NCBI RefSeq assembly: GCF_011604685.1
Contig: NZ_CP050063.1
Span: 4,796,501 to 4,860,500, forward strand
Length of the DNA stretch: 64,000 nucleotides
Reading direction: 5' to 3'
DNA from: Spirosoma aureum
GTDB lineage: Bacteria > Bacteroidota > Bacteroidia > Cytophagales > Spirosomataceae
The position numbers and the translations under genes are program-made. Shown one piece after another: positions 17,000 to 26,670 of the stretch (positions are counted from its first letter, which is position 1; every line of letters begins with the position of its first letter). The notes beneath the pieces were generated by a model that saw only the letters and a program-made list of their open reading frames with translations, made no database searches and was not told where the DNA came from.

Positions 17000-19402
17000 A
17001 TGCATGATTTGCTAAAACTTTGTTGTGTTGTCTGGCTGTCTATGGGGACCGCTTTCATGGGCCAGGCGCAATCTGGAGCCTGTAGTATCGTATTGACTGG
17101 TCGAATTATGGGACTGGACAATCACGCACCACTCGCCGGAGCAACCATATCCATTCGTGGATTGGCAACTGGGACCGTTTCCGATTCGGCGGGAAATTTT
17201 CGGATTACGGGCCTTTGTCCGGGTAATTACGTTATTGACTATCAGTTTGTTGGCTATAAAACGAATGTAGCGTCTATTACTGTTAGAACGAATTCTCCAG
17301 TCGCACTGGCCCCGGTTACGTTAACACCTGACAATGAAACGTTGAAGGAGGTCGTTGTCACGGAACACCGATCTGAAGCCCAGCAGTTGCTTCAGGTACA
17401 AACGGAGCTGGCAGGGAATTCGCTCGATGCAACGCGCGGTCAGTCGCTCGGGGAAAGCCTGAAAACACTACCCGGATTGTATTCGATTCAAACGGGGCCG
17501 TCCATCTCCAAACCGGTTATTCACGGTTTATACAGCAACCGAATTCTGACATTAAACAATGGCGTACGGCAGGAAGATCAGCAGTGGGGTAGCGAACACG
17601 CCCCGCAAATTGATCCGTTTCTGGCTTCCCGGCTTACTGTAATCAAGGGGGCAGCAAGCATTCGTTACGGCTCCGATGCCATTGGGGGGGTAATTCTTGT
17701 CGAGCCGAAAGTGATGCCAACACTACCCGGAATTGCCGGTGAGCTAAACCTGGTTGGCGGTACAAATGGAGGACAGGGACTTGTTTCGGGTCTTGTTGAG
17801 CAGGCATTCGGTAAAAAGCTAACCGGGCTGAGCTGGCGGCTACAAGGTACTCTCAAGCGCGTAGGGTACGCAAAGACACCAGAATACTACCTCGAAAACA
17901 GTAGTTATCACGAGAATAATTTCTCCGGTACGATTAATTATTCGCGTCAGCATGTAGGTGCCGAGATCTTTTACAGTCAGTTTTCTACGAAAGTGGGACT
18001 ATTTACCGGTGCACAGGTCGGTAGTCTGGCTGATTTTTATGCCGCTATTGCCCGTCCCGAACCCATAATCCAACCCGGATTTTCGTACGATCTGGGTCGG
18101 CCTTATCAGCAGGTGCAGCACGATTTGCTGAAGGTAAAAGCATTTGTCCGGTCGGAACGATTGGGAACCCTTTCGATTACGGTTGCTCAGCAGCAGAATG
18201 TTCGTCGGGAGTATGATTTGCAGTCGTTTAGTCGCATAACCGACCCTGAACTCTACCTGAAATTAGTAACGCAGACCGCCGATCTGATCTGGGAGCATCG
18301 GGCAATTAAAACCGCAACGGGTGGACAGTTTTCCGGAACGTTCGGATTTAATGGGATCACGCAGGGAAACGTCCGTCGGTATTTATTCCTGATTCCGAAC
18401 TACCGAAATTATGGCGCCGGTCTTCATGCCATTGAGCGATACGCCAACGACCGCTGGACCCTGGAGGGAGGAATCCGGTATGATTACCGATGGCTCCGGG
18501 CGTATTTTCTGGATGAGACGACCAACCTCACTACTGCCAAAACGCGCGACTGGAGCAATTTTACCGTGTCGCTGGGGGCCACGTACCAGGCAAGTCCGCA
18601 GCTAACGCTATCTGGCACGATGAGTACCGCCTGGCGTGCCCCGACGGTGAGCGATCTCTATTCCGACGGATTGCACCAAAGTGCCGTAGCATACGAGCGT
18701 GGCAATCCAAACCTGAATCCAGAGCAGGCTTACAACATGAATCTGTCTGTCGAATATACCGGCAAGCGATTTTATGCGGATCTGGGTTTCTATAACAACT
18801 GGATTAACAATTACATCTACCTGAAGCCCGATTCAGTGCCTATTATTCGGCAGCGGGGCGCGTTCCCGGCTTATTCATACAGCCAGGTTCGGGCAACATT
18901 TCGGGGTCTGGATGCAACCATACGTTATAAGCTGACCGATCAGCTGACCATCACGTCGCGAACGTCGCTGCTGTTTGCGTACGATCACACGAACAACGAT
19001 TACCTGGTCTATATTCCGGCAAATCATACCGATAACGGGTTGCGTTATGATTTCTCAACCACCAATCATGGGCCACTTTCGAATGTGTATGTGAGTGTTA
19101 CCAGTCAGTATGTAGCCCGGCAAAACCGGGTTCCGACCGTTACGCAACGGCAGGAAAATGGGCAGATCATTTTTACGGGGGATTTTGCGCCCCCTCCGCC
19201 CGCTTATACATTGTTTGGAGCCGAAGCCGGTTTCTCCTGGCGAGTGGGCAATCACCCAATGTCCGTCATTCTGACGGGTTCAAATCTGTTGAACCGGGCG
19301 TATCGGGACTACCTCGACCGGTTTCGCTACTTCGCCGATGAGCCAGGGCGAAACATCATGCTCAAACTAAAGCTCCCCCTGACGCTTGCCAGCCGTCAAT
19401 GA
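17000..19402 (+). CDS. TonB-dependent outer-membrane receptor
   Basis: The protein has 800 residues from MHDLLKLCC, which gives a clean signal peptide ending GQAQS; ATG at 16955 is a longer alternative. A carboxypeptidase-regulatory-like domain follows (LTGRIMGLDNHAPLAGATI). Next comes a plug (QSLGESLKTLPGLYS and AASIRYGSDAIGGVILV), then a beta-barrel ending in an aromatic-poor LTLASRQ. The upstream palindrome suggests control by a metal- or nutrient-responsive repressor. The next gene, a lipoprotein, starts 48 bases after the stop and probably shares the transcript. The ligand is unknown; a metal or metal chelate is a guess. Confidence 0.9.
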   Translation: MHDLLKLCCVVWLSMGTAFMGQAQSGACSIVLTGRIMGLDNHAPLAGATISIRGLATGTVSDSAGNFRITGLCPGNYVIDYQFVGYKTNVASITVRTNSPVALAPVTLTPDNETLKEVVVTEHRSEAQQLLQVQTELAGNSLDATRGQSLGESLKTLPGLYSIQTGPSISKPVIHGLYSNRILTLNNGVRQEDQQWGSEHAPQIDPFLASRLTVIKGAASIRYGSDAIGGVILVEPKVMPTLPGIAGELNLVGGTNGGQGLVSGLVEQAFGKKLTGLSWRLQGTLKRVGYAKTPEYYLENSSYHENNFSGTINYSRQHVGAEIFYSQFSTKVGLFTGAQVGSLADFYAAIARPEPIIQPGFSYDLGRPYQQVQHDLLKVKAFVRSERLGTLSITVAQQQNVRREYDLQSFSRITDPELYLKLVTQTADLIWEHRAIKTATGGQFSGTFGFNGITQGNVRRYLFLIPNYRNYGAGLHAIERYANDRWTLEGGIRYDYRWLRAYFLDETTNLTTAKTRDWSNFTVSLGATYQASPQLTLSGTMSTAWRAPTVSDLYSDGLHQSAVAYERGNPNLNPEQAYNMNLSVEYTGKRFYADLGFYNNWINNYIYLKPDSVPIIRQRGAFPAYSYSQVRATFRGLDATIRYKLTDQLTITSRTSLLFAYDHTNNDYLVYIPANHTDNGLRYDFSTTNHGPLSNVYVSVTSQYVARQNRVPTVTQRQENGQIIFTGDFAPPPPAYTLFGAEAGFSWRVGNHPMSVILTGSNLLNRAYRDYLDRFRYFADEPGRNIMLKLKLPLTLASRQ

Positions 19403-19449
19403 CATTCTCTTTGCGTCAAATTAGTTTCACATATAACCTGATGTACGTT

Positions 19450-20019
19450 ATGTATCTATTGAAAAAAGCCCTCTGGATGGTGGTTCCGGTTATGCTGGTT
19501 GCCGGAGCCTGTAAAAAAGATGAAGAAAATGTTGCCCCAACGGACGATAATGAAGCCATCACGACGGCCACGCTGACATTGACAAACAAAGCCACGCCGA
19601 CCGATGTGGTAACGGCAACGATCGAAAACCTGAACACCTCCGCCGATTTCAGTAAAGCAACGCTAAACCTGAAAGCCAACACAACCTATTCGGGCGTTGT
19701 ATCGCTCTATGACAAAACGAAAACGCCCACGCTTGACGCTACAGAAGAAATAAAGGAAAAAGCAAACGAACACCTCTTCGTATATACCTATACGGCAACA
19801 AACGGCGCAGCCTCGGCCCTCACCGTTACAATCACCGACAAAGACACGAATCCGGCGCCAGGGCCTTATCCCATCGGATTAACAACGGATTTGAAAACGG
19901 GGAATGCCGGAACGGGAAAGCTGAAAGTCGTGCTTCGCCACCAGCCTAATGTGAAAAATGGAACGCCCGCTCCGGGATCGTCTGACCTGGATACCGATTT
20001 TCCGGTGGTCATTCAATAA
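19450..20019 (+). CDS. Lipoprotein partner of the TonB receptor
   Basis: The protein has 189 residues from MYLLKKALW. The lipobox LVAGAC puts the lipidated cysteine at residue 21, so it is outer-membrane anchored. An earlier ATG at 19399 overlaps the receptor stop but would bury the signal peptide. The mature part is rich in threonine and alternating beta strands (TATLTLTNKATPTDVVTATIEN in part), and ends SSDLDTDFPVVIQ. I do not recognise the domain. Being directly behind the receptor, it may help capture the same ligand at the surface. Confidence 0.8.
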   Translation: MYLLKKALWMVVPVMLVAGACKKDEENVAPTDDNEAITTATLTLTNKATPTDVVTATIENLNTSADFSKATLNLKANTTYSGVVSLYDKTKTPTLDATEEIKEKANEHLFVYTYTATNGAASALTVTITDKDTNPAPGPYPIGLTTDLKTGNAGTGKLKVVLRHQPNVKNGTPAPGSSDLDTDFPVVIQ

Positions 20020-20062
20020 TGCACTGCCAATTCGTATGAAACTGCTATAAGTGGGTAATTTT

Positions 20063-20120
20063 CTGAACATAGTATCGATGGGTAGGTCGCATCGATGCTA
20101 TGTTCAGGTACCGTTTTTTT
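20063..20120 (+). terminator. Intrinsic terminator of the receptor-lipoprotein unit
   Basis: An 18-bp stem (20063-20080 with 20090-20107, one G-T pair) has a 9-base loop and is followed, after six bases, by seven thymines at 20114-20120. It ends the plus-strand unit and separates it from the convergent pirin gene. Confidence 0.8.
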
Positions 20121-20155
20121 GCTGGAGTTGTTTCGTTAATTCGCTCTCCGCCTGA

Positions 20156-21070
20156 TCAGGAAAGGGGCTGGGGCGGAGGAGTTCCGGCGGGTCTGGATCG
20201 GTCATCAGGCAGCGGCACAAACTCGGCGTTGTCATTCGGTGGTAACGCAATACGGCCAGCCTGCCAGTCGGCTTTGGCCTGATCGATACGCTCCCGCCGG
20301 GAAGACACAAAGTTCCACCAGATAAATCGCTCACCCAGTGGTTCACCTCCTAAGAACATAAGTGTACAGGTTTCGCGAGCAATAAGGACCGGATCAATTC
20401 CAGGCGTAAATACCAGAAGCTGTCCGGCTGTATAGAACCGGCCACCCACTTCCACGCTTCCTTTGGCCACATAAGCGCCCCGTTCAGGATAACCCATTGG
20501 CAAGCCAAATCGGGTTCCTGCTTTCAGAACGACATGCGTATAAAACAACGGAGAGTGGGTTTTTACGTCATTGTGCAAGCCAAACGCATCACCGGCAATT
20601 AATCGCATCCAGATGCCGCCATCGGTATAAATGGGTAATTCCTGTGGCTGGTAATTGGTAAAGCTTGGCGCGTTTTCTTCATCAGCTTCGGGGAGAGCCA
20701 CCCAGGTCTGGATCATTTCCAGCGTACCACCTGCCAGCATGGACGGGTCCTCGAACCGTTCCGAGTGGGCAATACCGCTCCCGGCTGTCATCCAGTTAAC
20801 TTCACCCGGCCGTATAATCTGCTGTACGCCCAGACTGTCGCGGTGAGTAACCTGTCCATCAAATAAATAACTCACTGTAGAGAGGCCAATGTGCGGATGG
20901 GGCAACACGTCCATGCTGGTCACGCTGGCCGGGTCGAGACTCACTGGCCCACCATGATCCATAAAAATGAACGGTCCGAGCATTCGTCGCAACCGATAGG
21001 GGAGAATCCGTCGCACATTGAACCCATTACCTAACGATGCCGGGCGTGCATCAATGACCAGATCTAACAT
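20156..21070 (-). CDS. Pirin family protein
   Basis: The protein has 304 residues from MLDLVIDARP; an upstream ATG at 21133 adds 21 residues absent from the family. The N-terminal cupin holds the metal-binding HPHIGLSTV and the nearby GSGIAHSERF; RRMLGPFIFMDHGGP is the classic pirin lead. A second cupin follows, and the C-terminal FVSSRRERIDQAKADWQ is typical. Pirins are iron proteins; bacterial ones act as quercetinases or redox-sensitive partners. It stands alone. Confidence 0.93.
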   Translation of the reverse strand: MLDLVIDARPASLGNGFNVRRILPYRLRRMLGPFIFMDHGGPVSLDPASVTSMDVLPHPHIGLSTVSYLFDGQVTHRDSLGVQQIIRPGEVNWMTAGSGIAHSERFEDPSMLAGGTLEMIQTWVALPEADEENAPSFTNYQPQELPIYTDGGIWMRLIAGDAFGLHNDVKTHSPLFYTHVVLKAGTRFGLPMGYPERGAYVAKGSVEVGGRFYTAGQLLVFTPGIDPVLIARETCTLMFLGGEPLGERFIWWNFVSSRRERIDQAKADWQAGRIALPPNDNAEFVPLPDDRSRPAGTPPPQPLS

Positions 21071-21229
21071 GACAGAATGAGTAGGATTTTGGGTGATCTC
21101 AAAAATACGCACTCCCGCGAAACCATGAACCAATCACCGTTATTTTCGTACAATTGCCTCCATTTTTTGTATTTTCGGGACAGGTAAAGCCGTTAACTGA
21201 CAACTAACCTGACTTCAGTACCTAAGGAC

Positions 21230-22309
21230 GTGGATCAGCCCGACAATCGCAAAATTATTCACATCGATATGGATGCGTTTTATGCATCCGTTGAGCAACG
21301 GGATAATGCAGACCTGCAAGGCAAACCCGTTGCCGTTGGCGGTTCCCGACAGCGGGGTGTTGTGGCCGCAGCCAGCTATGAGGCCCGCCAGTTTGGCGTT
21401 CGATCGGCTATGGCTTCCTCGATTGCCATTCGAAAATGTCCTGATCTTATTTTTGTGAAACCCCGTTTTGACGTTTACAAGGCTGTTTCGGAACAGATAC
21501 GGGCTATATTTGCGGAATACACGCCCCTTATCGAACCCCTCTCGCTGGATGAAGCCTATCTGGACGTAACACATAATCTGGTCGATAATCCGTCGGCTAC
21601 ATTGATCGCTCAGGCCATTAAAGCCCGGATCAAGGCGGTTACCGGCCTTACAGCTTCGGCGGGCGTTTCCTATAATAAGTTCCTGGCTAAGCTGGCATCC
21701 GATTATCGCAAGCCTGATGGTCTATTCGTCATTAAACCGAATCAGGGGAAATCCTTTGTCGAACAACTGGAAGTCGGTCAGTTTCATGGGGTCGGTCGTG
21801 TTACGGCGGCCCGAATGAATGAACTTGGCATTTTTACAGGCCTGGATCTACGCCAGCAGCGTGAAGCCTTTTTGGTTCAGCATTTCGGGAAAGCGGGTCT
21901 CCATTATTATTCCATTGCCCAGGCTATTGATCACCGCCCGGTTATGCCCGACCGGGTGCGTAAATCGATCGGGTCAGAAACAACATTTGAGCAGGACCTG
22001 ACTGACGAGGTTGAATTGTACAAATCATTAGCGCCACTTTTAGAAAGCGTATGGGCTTATTGTGAAAAGACGGGTGTGCAAGGGCGGACGGTTACGCTAA
22101 AAGTCAAATATGCAGATTTTCAGCAAATTACCCGCAGTCGAACGATACTGAGTCTGATTCGTGACCCGAACCAATTAAAACAAATCAGCTTTGATTTATT
22201 AGCGTCGCTGATCCCAACGCCCAAAGGTATTCGCCTGCTGGGCGTGTCGCTGTCAAGTCTTCGAACCGTTTCCCTGAATAGGGGAAGTCAGTTAGCGCTT
22301 GATCTATAG
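21230..22309 (+). CDS. dinB: DNA polymerase IV
   Basis: The 359-residue Y-family polymerase starts at GTG. Catalytic carboxylates are in HIDMDAFYASVE and in SLDEAYLDV. AAASYEARQFGVRSAM forms the fingers, SAGVSYNKFLAKLASDYRKP the thumb junction (quoted in part), and a little-finger domain follows from about residue 235. It performs error-prone translesion synthesis. The C-terminus ends without an obvious beta-clamp motif such as QLxLF; the last residues are GSQLALDL, which could serve as one. Confidence 0.95.
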   Translation: MDQPDNRKIIHIDMDAFYASVEQRDNADLQGKPVAVGGSRQRGVVAAASYEARQFGVRSAMASSIAIRKCPDLIFVKPRFDVYKAVSEQIRAIFAEYTPLIEPLSLDEAYLDVTHNLVDNPSATLIAQAIKARIKAVTGLTASAGVSYNKFLAKLASDYRKPDGLFVIKPNQGKSFVEQLEVGQFHGVGRVTAARMNELGIFTGLDLRQQREAFLVQHFGKAGLHYYSIAQAIDHRPVMPDRVRKSIGSETTFEQDLTDEVELYKSLAPLLESVWAYCEKTGVQGRTVTLKVKYADFQQITRSRTILSLIRDPNQLKQISFDLLASLIPTPKGIRLLGVSLSSLRTVSLNRGSQLALDL

Positions 22310-22420
22310 GAAGTGTAAAATGGTCAGCAACTAGGAGTAAACAGGCTCGAAAACAGCTTTTTTGTCAGAATATTTCCTGAAATAGCGATCGATGAGTAGA
22401 CCAGATGGTAAAAATTAGTT

Positions 22421-22472
22421 ATTTGGCACATTGATTGTTAGCATAAACAGCAATAGGTTTGTCGTGCCAAAT
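22421..22472. promoter_or_regulatory. Promoter bracketed by a perfect inverted repeat
   Basis: TTG at 22431-22433, 20 bases, TAGGTTTG at 22454-22461 is a full Bacteroidota promoter. It lies between ATTTGGCAC (22421-22429) and its exact complement GTGCCAAAT (22464-22472), whose centres are 43 bp apart, about four helical turns. The arrangement suggests a looping or dimer-bridging operator for the HTH gene that starts at 22490. Confidence 0.6.
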
Positions 22473-22489
22473 CGCTAAAAAGTAAACGT

Positions 22490-22855
22490 ATGCTTACCTT
22501 CCCGGACCGAATCAATGTAATTTTTACGGCCCTAGCCAGTTCTCTACACCAATTTTCAAAAGACTATAACCTGCCGTTGGCCTCATTGACCCACTTACTG
22601 AACGGAGAAAAGCCGTCAGCCGACTTGTGTCTTATCGAGCAGATTCTGTGCGTAGAGCCACGAATATCAGCCGAATACCTGCTACGCGGTCGGGGTGAAC
22701 CATTGCTCGAATCCATACCCCCAACGTCCATTTCTGAACTATCGGTTGAGTGGGCCGCAAACTGGTTAGGTGTATTGCCAGCTACTGTATCGGTTCGTCA
22801 GGCAGTCATGCCTGCCCAAGAGAAAAATGGGTTCGCCAGGCTGGAATTGTCATAA
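22490..22855 (+). CDS. Small XRE-like DNA-binding protein
   Basis: The 121-residue protein starts with RINVIFTALASSLHQFSKDYNL in part. It then has PLASLTHLLNGEKPSADLCLIEQIL in part, ending ISAEYLLRGRGEPLL. The order (helix, turn, SxxxLLNGxxKPS, then AEYLLRGRGE) is that of lambda-repressor-like XRE regulators in which this last helix closes the domain. The C-terminal 45 residues are unique. The gene's own promoter sits between inverted repeats, suggesting autoregulation. A shifted frame continues coding-like to 22956. Confidence 0.65.
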   Translation: MLTFPDRINVIFTALASSLHQFSKDYNLPLASLTHLLNGEKPSADLCLIEQILCVEPRISAEYLLRGRGEPLLESIPPTSISELSVEWAANWLGVLPATVSVRQAVMPAQEKNGFARLELS

Positions 22856-23242
22856 AACTGAGGGTGAGTCCGCTTTCATACTGAATAATACCCAATACAA
22901 GCTAGTTAAATTAGATCGTGTCGCCAACCGGGCTATTCGCCGTTTACGTTGGTGATAAGTCACCACTATAGCCTGAAGAGATTGACAGGTTAAAACCGTA
23001 AGGTACGAAACGTTCTGTTTTGTCGGCTAGTACATCCCCTCGTCAAATGTCCCTATATTGATAGGATTTGGCTCCATTTTAACAAGCGACGCGCCTACAT
23101 TTACACTGAAAATGTAAGCGGTTTTTCTGGGTTTACCCCTACCTCCACAGAACCAGACTGACCGTATCCCATATCCCTAACTGATGAGAATTGCATAGAT
23201 AAATTAGCCAAGTCCTCCTGCCAATCTGCTACTCCTTAATCC
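22856..23242. other. Intergenic region with a shifted-frame coding-like tail
   Basis: Bases 22856-22956 read, in the frame one base ahead of the HTH gene, as KTEGESAF, then NNTQYKLVKLDRVANR, then AIRRLRW and a stop. This looks more like protein than chance does, and could be a frameshifted C-terminus or a small separate gene. From 22957 to 23242 I see nothing I can name. Confidence 0.35.
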
Positions 23243-26200
23243 ATGAACGTAAAATTTTACCAACAACTTATCATACTGATTGGCTGCCTATTTTGGCTTA
23301 CCCTTACCCAATTAGTCGTTGCCCAATCGGTCACCCAGCCCGTTCTGCCGTTCTGTGGTACGCCAAGTTTAACCCCTGCTCAGTCCCTCTCACTTGGGCA
23401 ACTGGCAAGACTGGCGCTGCAACGCAAACGGGCATCGGGTGCTGCCCCAACCGCCATTACCTACGTCCCTATCCGTCCCCACATCGTTCGCCGGAGCGAC
23501 GGTAGCGCCGATTTCAATCTTACCCGACTCAATCAGGTAATGGCCGTTACCAATAGCTATTACCTGCTCAATGGATTTGGCATCCAGTTTTACTTCGCTG
23601 GCACAACGCCTGATTACATCGATGATGACGATTTATACAACGTTTTTCCGTTCCCTGAAGGAAATACGGTCGATGGTCGTGATGCGACCGATGCGCTGAA
23701 CCAATATTATGTTACCCATTTTACGAACCCCGGTGTGGGTGGATTTGCTCGTTTTCCTTTAGACGACATCGGTACGACCCGTTCATTTATCGGAACAAAT
23801 GGAGGAGATAGTGATTTAGGCAATCGCCTGATTCCTCACGAATTAGGGCATACGTTTAGTGTGCTTCATACTTTTGGGTATTCCAATGGAGAGTATCCGA
23901 CTGACGAGTTGGTTACACGAGGAGCCGGAGCCAACTGCACGACGGCGGGGGATGAAATCTGCGATACGCCCGCCGATCCTTATCACATTGCCGGAGCCTA
24001 TGTTACAGACCTAAATGGCTGCCCGCAATATAATCCGGGCAGTACGGCCCGCGATGCCAATGGGGATCTTTACGCCCCCTCGATCACCAACATTATGTCG
24101 TATTACTTTCCGTGTACACACGATTTTACACCGGGCCAGTACGACAGGATGCAGGCTGGTTTGGCCCTTCGGCAGACGCATACGAGCTATTCCCTCTCTC
24201 ACCCCCCAACGAATGTCGCATCCCCCACGAATGTCGCTGTCTCGCTCAATGGGATTGCCATTACGATAACCTGGCAGGACAACGCTACGAATGAAATGGG
24301 TTATTTTGTTGAGCGTTCGTCAACGTCTGCCACCGAGGGTTTTGCCCCCATTGGCGGGGTAGGGCCTGATGAGACCACATTTGTGGATTATGATACCCGG
24401 CTCCGCATGCACTATTATTATCGCATTCGTCCGTCCAACAGCACAACCGGCAGTTTGAGTCCAACCGCTGATATAGCAACTCCCCGGACCACAGATCCGG
24501 TTACCGGGCTGACAACGACGAACATTACGGACAATACCGCACAATTGAACTGGAACAGCCTTGGCAACAATGTAACCTACGATGTGCAATGGCGGGCGAT
24601 CGGTAGTACTGGCTGGAACGAACTAGTGCGTCTACCACAAACCTCAGTTACTATTTCTTCATTAAGTGGATATTCTTCGTTTGAGTGGCGGGTGAAAGCG
24701 TCGGATCAGGACACCTACTCGGGGCCAGTTACCTTCACCACTCTTTGCCCAATGCCAGTTACGTATTCGTTTAGCGTCATTCCGGCCCGTGTTTCGGCGG
24801 CTATTTCCTGGAATGCCTTTTCACCTGCCTCTATCCTTCAGTGGAGGGCTGTCGGTTCGGCTACCTGGAATACCAGCAGTACTTTAACCAACACATCGTC
24901 TTACACGCTGACGGGTCTGACGCCGGATACGCAGTATGAATGGCGGGTGCAGGGCGTTTGTTCCGCAACGGCTACCTCAGAATTTACGGACCCACTGACC
25001 TTTACGACCTACGCCTGTGTTACTCCTCAATATCCGAGTTCTTCGCCACGAGCAGAAGCTGCGAATTTATCGTGGTTTATGCCGTATAACGAATCAGGTC
25101 GAACGTATACCGTTCGCTTTCGACCCGTTGGCACTACCAACTGGACGGCAGTTAGCAGTCTAACCACTACGACCTGTTCGCTGACCGGTTTAGCCAATAA
25201 TACAACCTACGAATGGCAGGCTAAAAGCGTTTGTTCGGTCACTGACGAGTCGGCGTATAGTCTGTTATCGACATTTACCACCTACTGTCCGGCGGTTCCC
25301 ATCGGGCTCTCCAGTACACCGACGGCAACCGGGGTTACGCTTGGCTGGGTAAATGCCAATGCCTTGGAGCCGGGTAGTACCATTGAATTGCAATACCGGT
25401 CTGTTGGTAATCCAACCTGGAATCTGGTCACCGAAACGGCAAGATATGGGTATTCCTCCCGGCAACTGACGGGTCTTATGCCGAACACAACGTATGAATG
25501 GCGGGTACGAATAGCCTGCTCGGCCGCTGCCCAGTCTGATTATACCGCAACAATGATGTTTACGACTGGCTGTTACGCACCTAACCCCAATAACCTCTCA
25601 ACTGATTTGATTTCGTCGTCGTCCGCACGGTTAAACTGGTATAACCCAACTGATCCCGGTACGCAGTTCGACCTTCGCTATCGGGCGGTCGGTGAGGCAA
25701 ACTGGGTGACCATCAGCAATGTAAGTAGTGCCACCACAGGAGGAAATTATTCCATTAGCGGATTATCCAATCAGACAACGTATGAATGGCAGATCAGAAC
25801 CTTGTGCTCACAAACGGAAAGTTCAACGTTTTCAGCTGGCCCCAACTTCGTTACCCAATGTAAATCACCCGATTATCTGACACAGACACCCCTGGTTACA
25901 TCGGCTTTTTTATCCTGGGGCCAGGCAGGTGTTGATGTAAGCTATGAGGTATTTTATCGGCTGGCAGGCACGTCTGCCTGGACAACTGTGAGTAATCTAA
26001 CCAGCACCCATACGGTCATTTCCGGGCTGACCGGAAACACCAGCTATGAGTGGCAGGTCAGAAGCCAGTGTACCAACGGTATCAATGCCGCTCCATCGGG
26101 CATCAATACATTTACAACATTCACCTGTAGTACACCGTACAATTTAAACGTCACTAATCTGACCATGACGACGGCTCGATTGAACTGGAGCTTTGCCAAT

Positions 26201-26626
26201 GCCGACGCAGGCACACGGTATGAAGGCCGTTATCGGGTGGTCGGTGCAACCGACTGGATCACCCTCTCAAATCTAAGCAGCGATCAGGGGCAGGGTTATT
26301 TCGATCTATCCGGACTGGCCATTGATACGCAATACGAATGGCAGATCCAAACGCGTTGTTCATCCACCGAAAGTTCAGCGTTTACTTCCTCTAATACCTT
26401 CAAAACACTTCCCGTATGCACCAGTATGTACACCGTTAAAACAGGTTCATGGAATGATGCCAGCGTCTGGTCCTGTGGTCGACTTCCCCTCAGCACGGAC
26501 CCAGTTCAGATTAAGCATCTGGTAACGGTGCCGAGCAATTATTTGGGTAGTGTCCTGAGCATTACCTATGATGCAGGCCAGAAATTACAATTTAATTTCG
26601 GGAGCCGGTTAAAAATGGGGCAGTAA
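23243..26626 (+). CDS. Secreted M43-like metalloprotease with eight FN3 modules
   Basis: The 1127-residue exported protein has a signal peptide ending LVVAQS. The peptidase domain (about 70-320) holds the zinc site HELGHTFSVLH with His199, Glu200, His203 and His209. The nearby DEICDTPADP and the Met-turn NIMSYYFPC fit the pappalysin/cytophagalysin (M43) family. The usual glycine between the histidines is serine. Eight FN3 modules follow (about 325-1055), each ending near a cysteine. A final segment has GSWNDASVWSCGRLP, common in Bacteroidota surface proteins. No standard T9SS tail is seen. Confidence 0.85.
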   Translation: MNVKFYQQLIILIGCLFWLTLTQLVVAQSVTQPVLPFCGTPSLTPAQSLSLGQLARLALQRKRASGAAPTAITYVPIRPHIVRRSDGSADFNLTRLNQVMAVTNSYYLLNGFGIQFYFAGTTPDYIDDDDLYNVFPFPEGNTVDGRDATDALNQYYVTHFTNPGVGGFARFPLDDIGTTRSFIGTNGGDSDLGNRLIPHELGHTFSVLHTFGYSNGEYPTDELVTRGAGANCTTAGDEICDTPADPYHIAGAYVTDLNGCPQYNPGSTARDANGDLYAPSITNIMSYYFPCTHDFTPGQYDRMQAGLALRQTHTSYSLSHPPTNVASPTNVAVSLNGIAITITWQDNATNEMGYFVERSSTSATEGFAPIGGVGPDETTFVDYDTRLRMHYYYRIRPSNSTTGSLSPTADIATPRTTDPVTGLTTTNITDNTAQLNWNSLGNNVTYDVQWRAIGSTGWNELVRLPQTSVTISSLSGYSSFEWRVKASDQDTYSGPVTFTTLCPMPVTYSFSVIPARVSAAISWNAFSPASILQWRAVGSATWNTSSTLTNTSSYTLTGLTPDTQYEWRVQGVCSATATSEFTDPLTFTTYACVTPQYPSSSPRAEAANLSWFMPYNESGRTYTVRFRPVGTTNWTAVSSLTTTTCSLTGLANNTTYEWQAKSVCSVTDESAYSLLSTFTTYCPAVPIGLSSTPTATGVTLGWVNANALEPGSTIELQYRSVGNPTWNLVTETARYGYSSRQLTGLMPNTTYEWRVRIACSAAAQSDYTATMMFTTGCYAPNPNNLSTDLISSSSARLNWYNPTDPGTQFDLRYRAVGEANWVTISNVSSATTGGNYSISGLSNQTTYEWQIRTLCSQTESSTFSAGPNFVTQCKSPDYLTQTPLVTSAFLSWGQAGVDVSYEVFYRLAGTSAWTTVSNLTSTHTVISGLTGNTSYEWQVRSQCTNGINAAPSGINTFTTFTCSTPYNLNVTNLTMTTARLNWSFANADAGTRYEGRYRVVGATDWITLSNLSSDQGQGYFDLSGLAIDTQYEWQIQTRCSSTESSAFTSSNTFKTLPVCTSMYTVKTGSWNDASVWSCGRLPLSTDPVQIKHLVTVPSNYLGSVLSITYDAGQKLQFNFGSRLKMGQ
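24487..26414 (+). repeat. Seven tandem FN3-coding repeats
   Basis: Seven copies of about 270-290 bases encode modules 2-8 of the protease. Each has a YRxVGxxxW core, the sequence TxYEWQV/R (DNA close to ACNTATGAATGGC at about 24936, 25491, 25778 and diverged copies elsewhere) and a closing cysteine. They are protein repeats that have drifted apart, not a CRISPR array. Confidence 0.8.
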
Positions 26627-26670
26627 TTCCGGAAAAGAGCAATCTTCATAGTGGAAAGTTAAACACCCAA

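Noticed and set aside
24487..26414. CRISPR or DNA tandem repeat
   Set aside because: The repeats are about 280-base diverged FN3-coding modules in one long reading frame.
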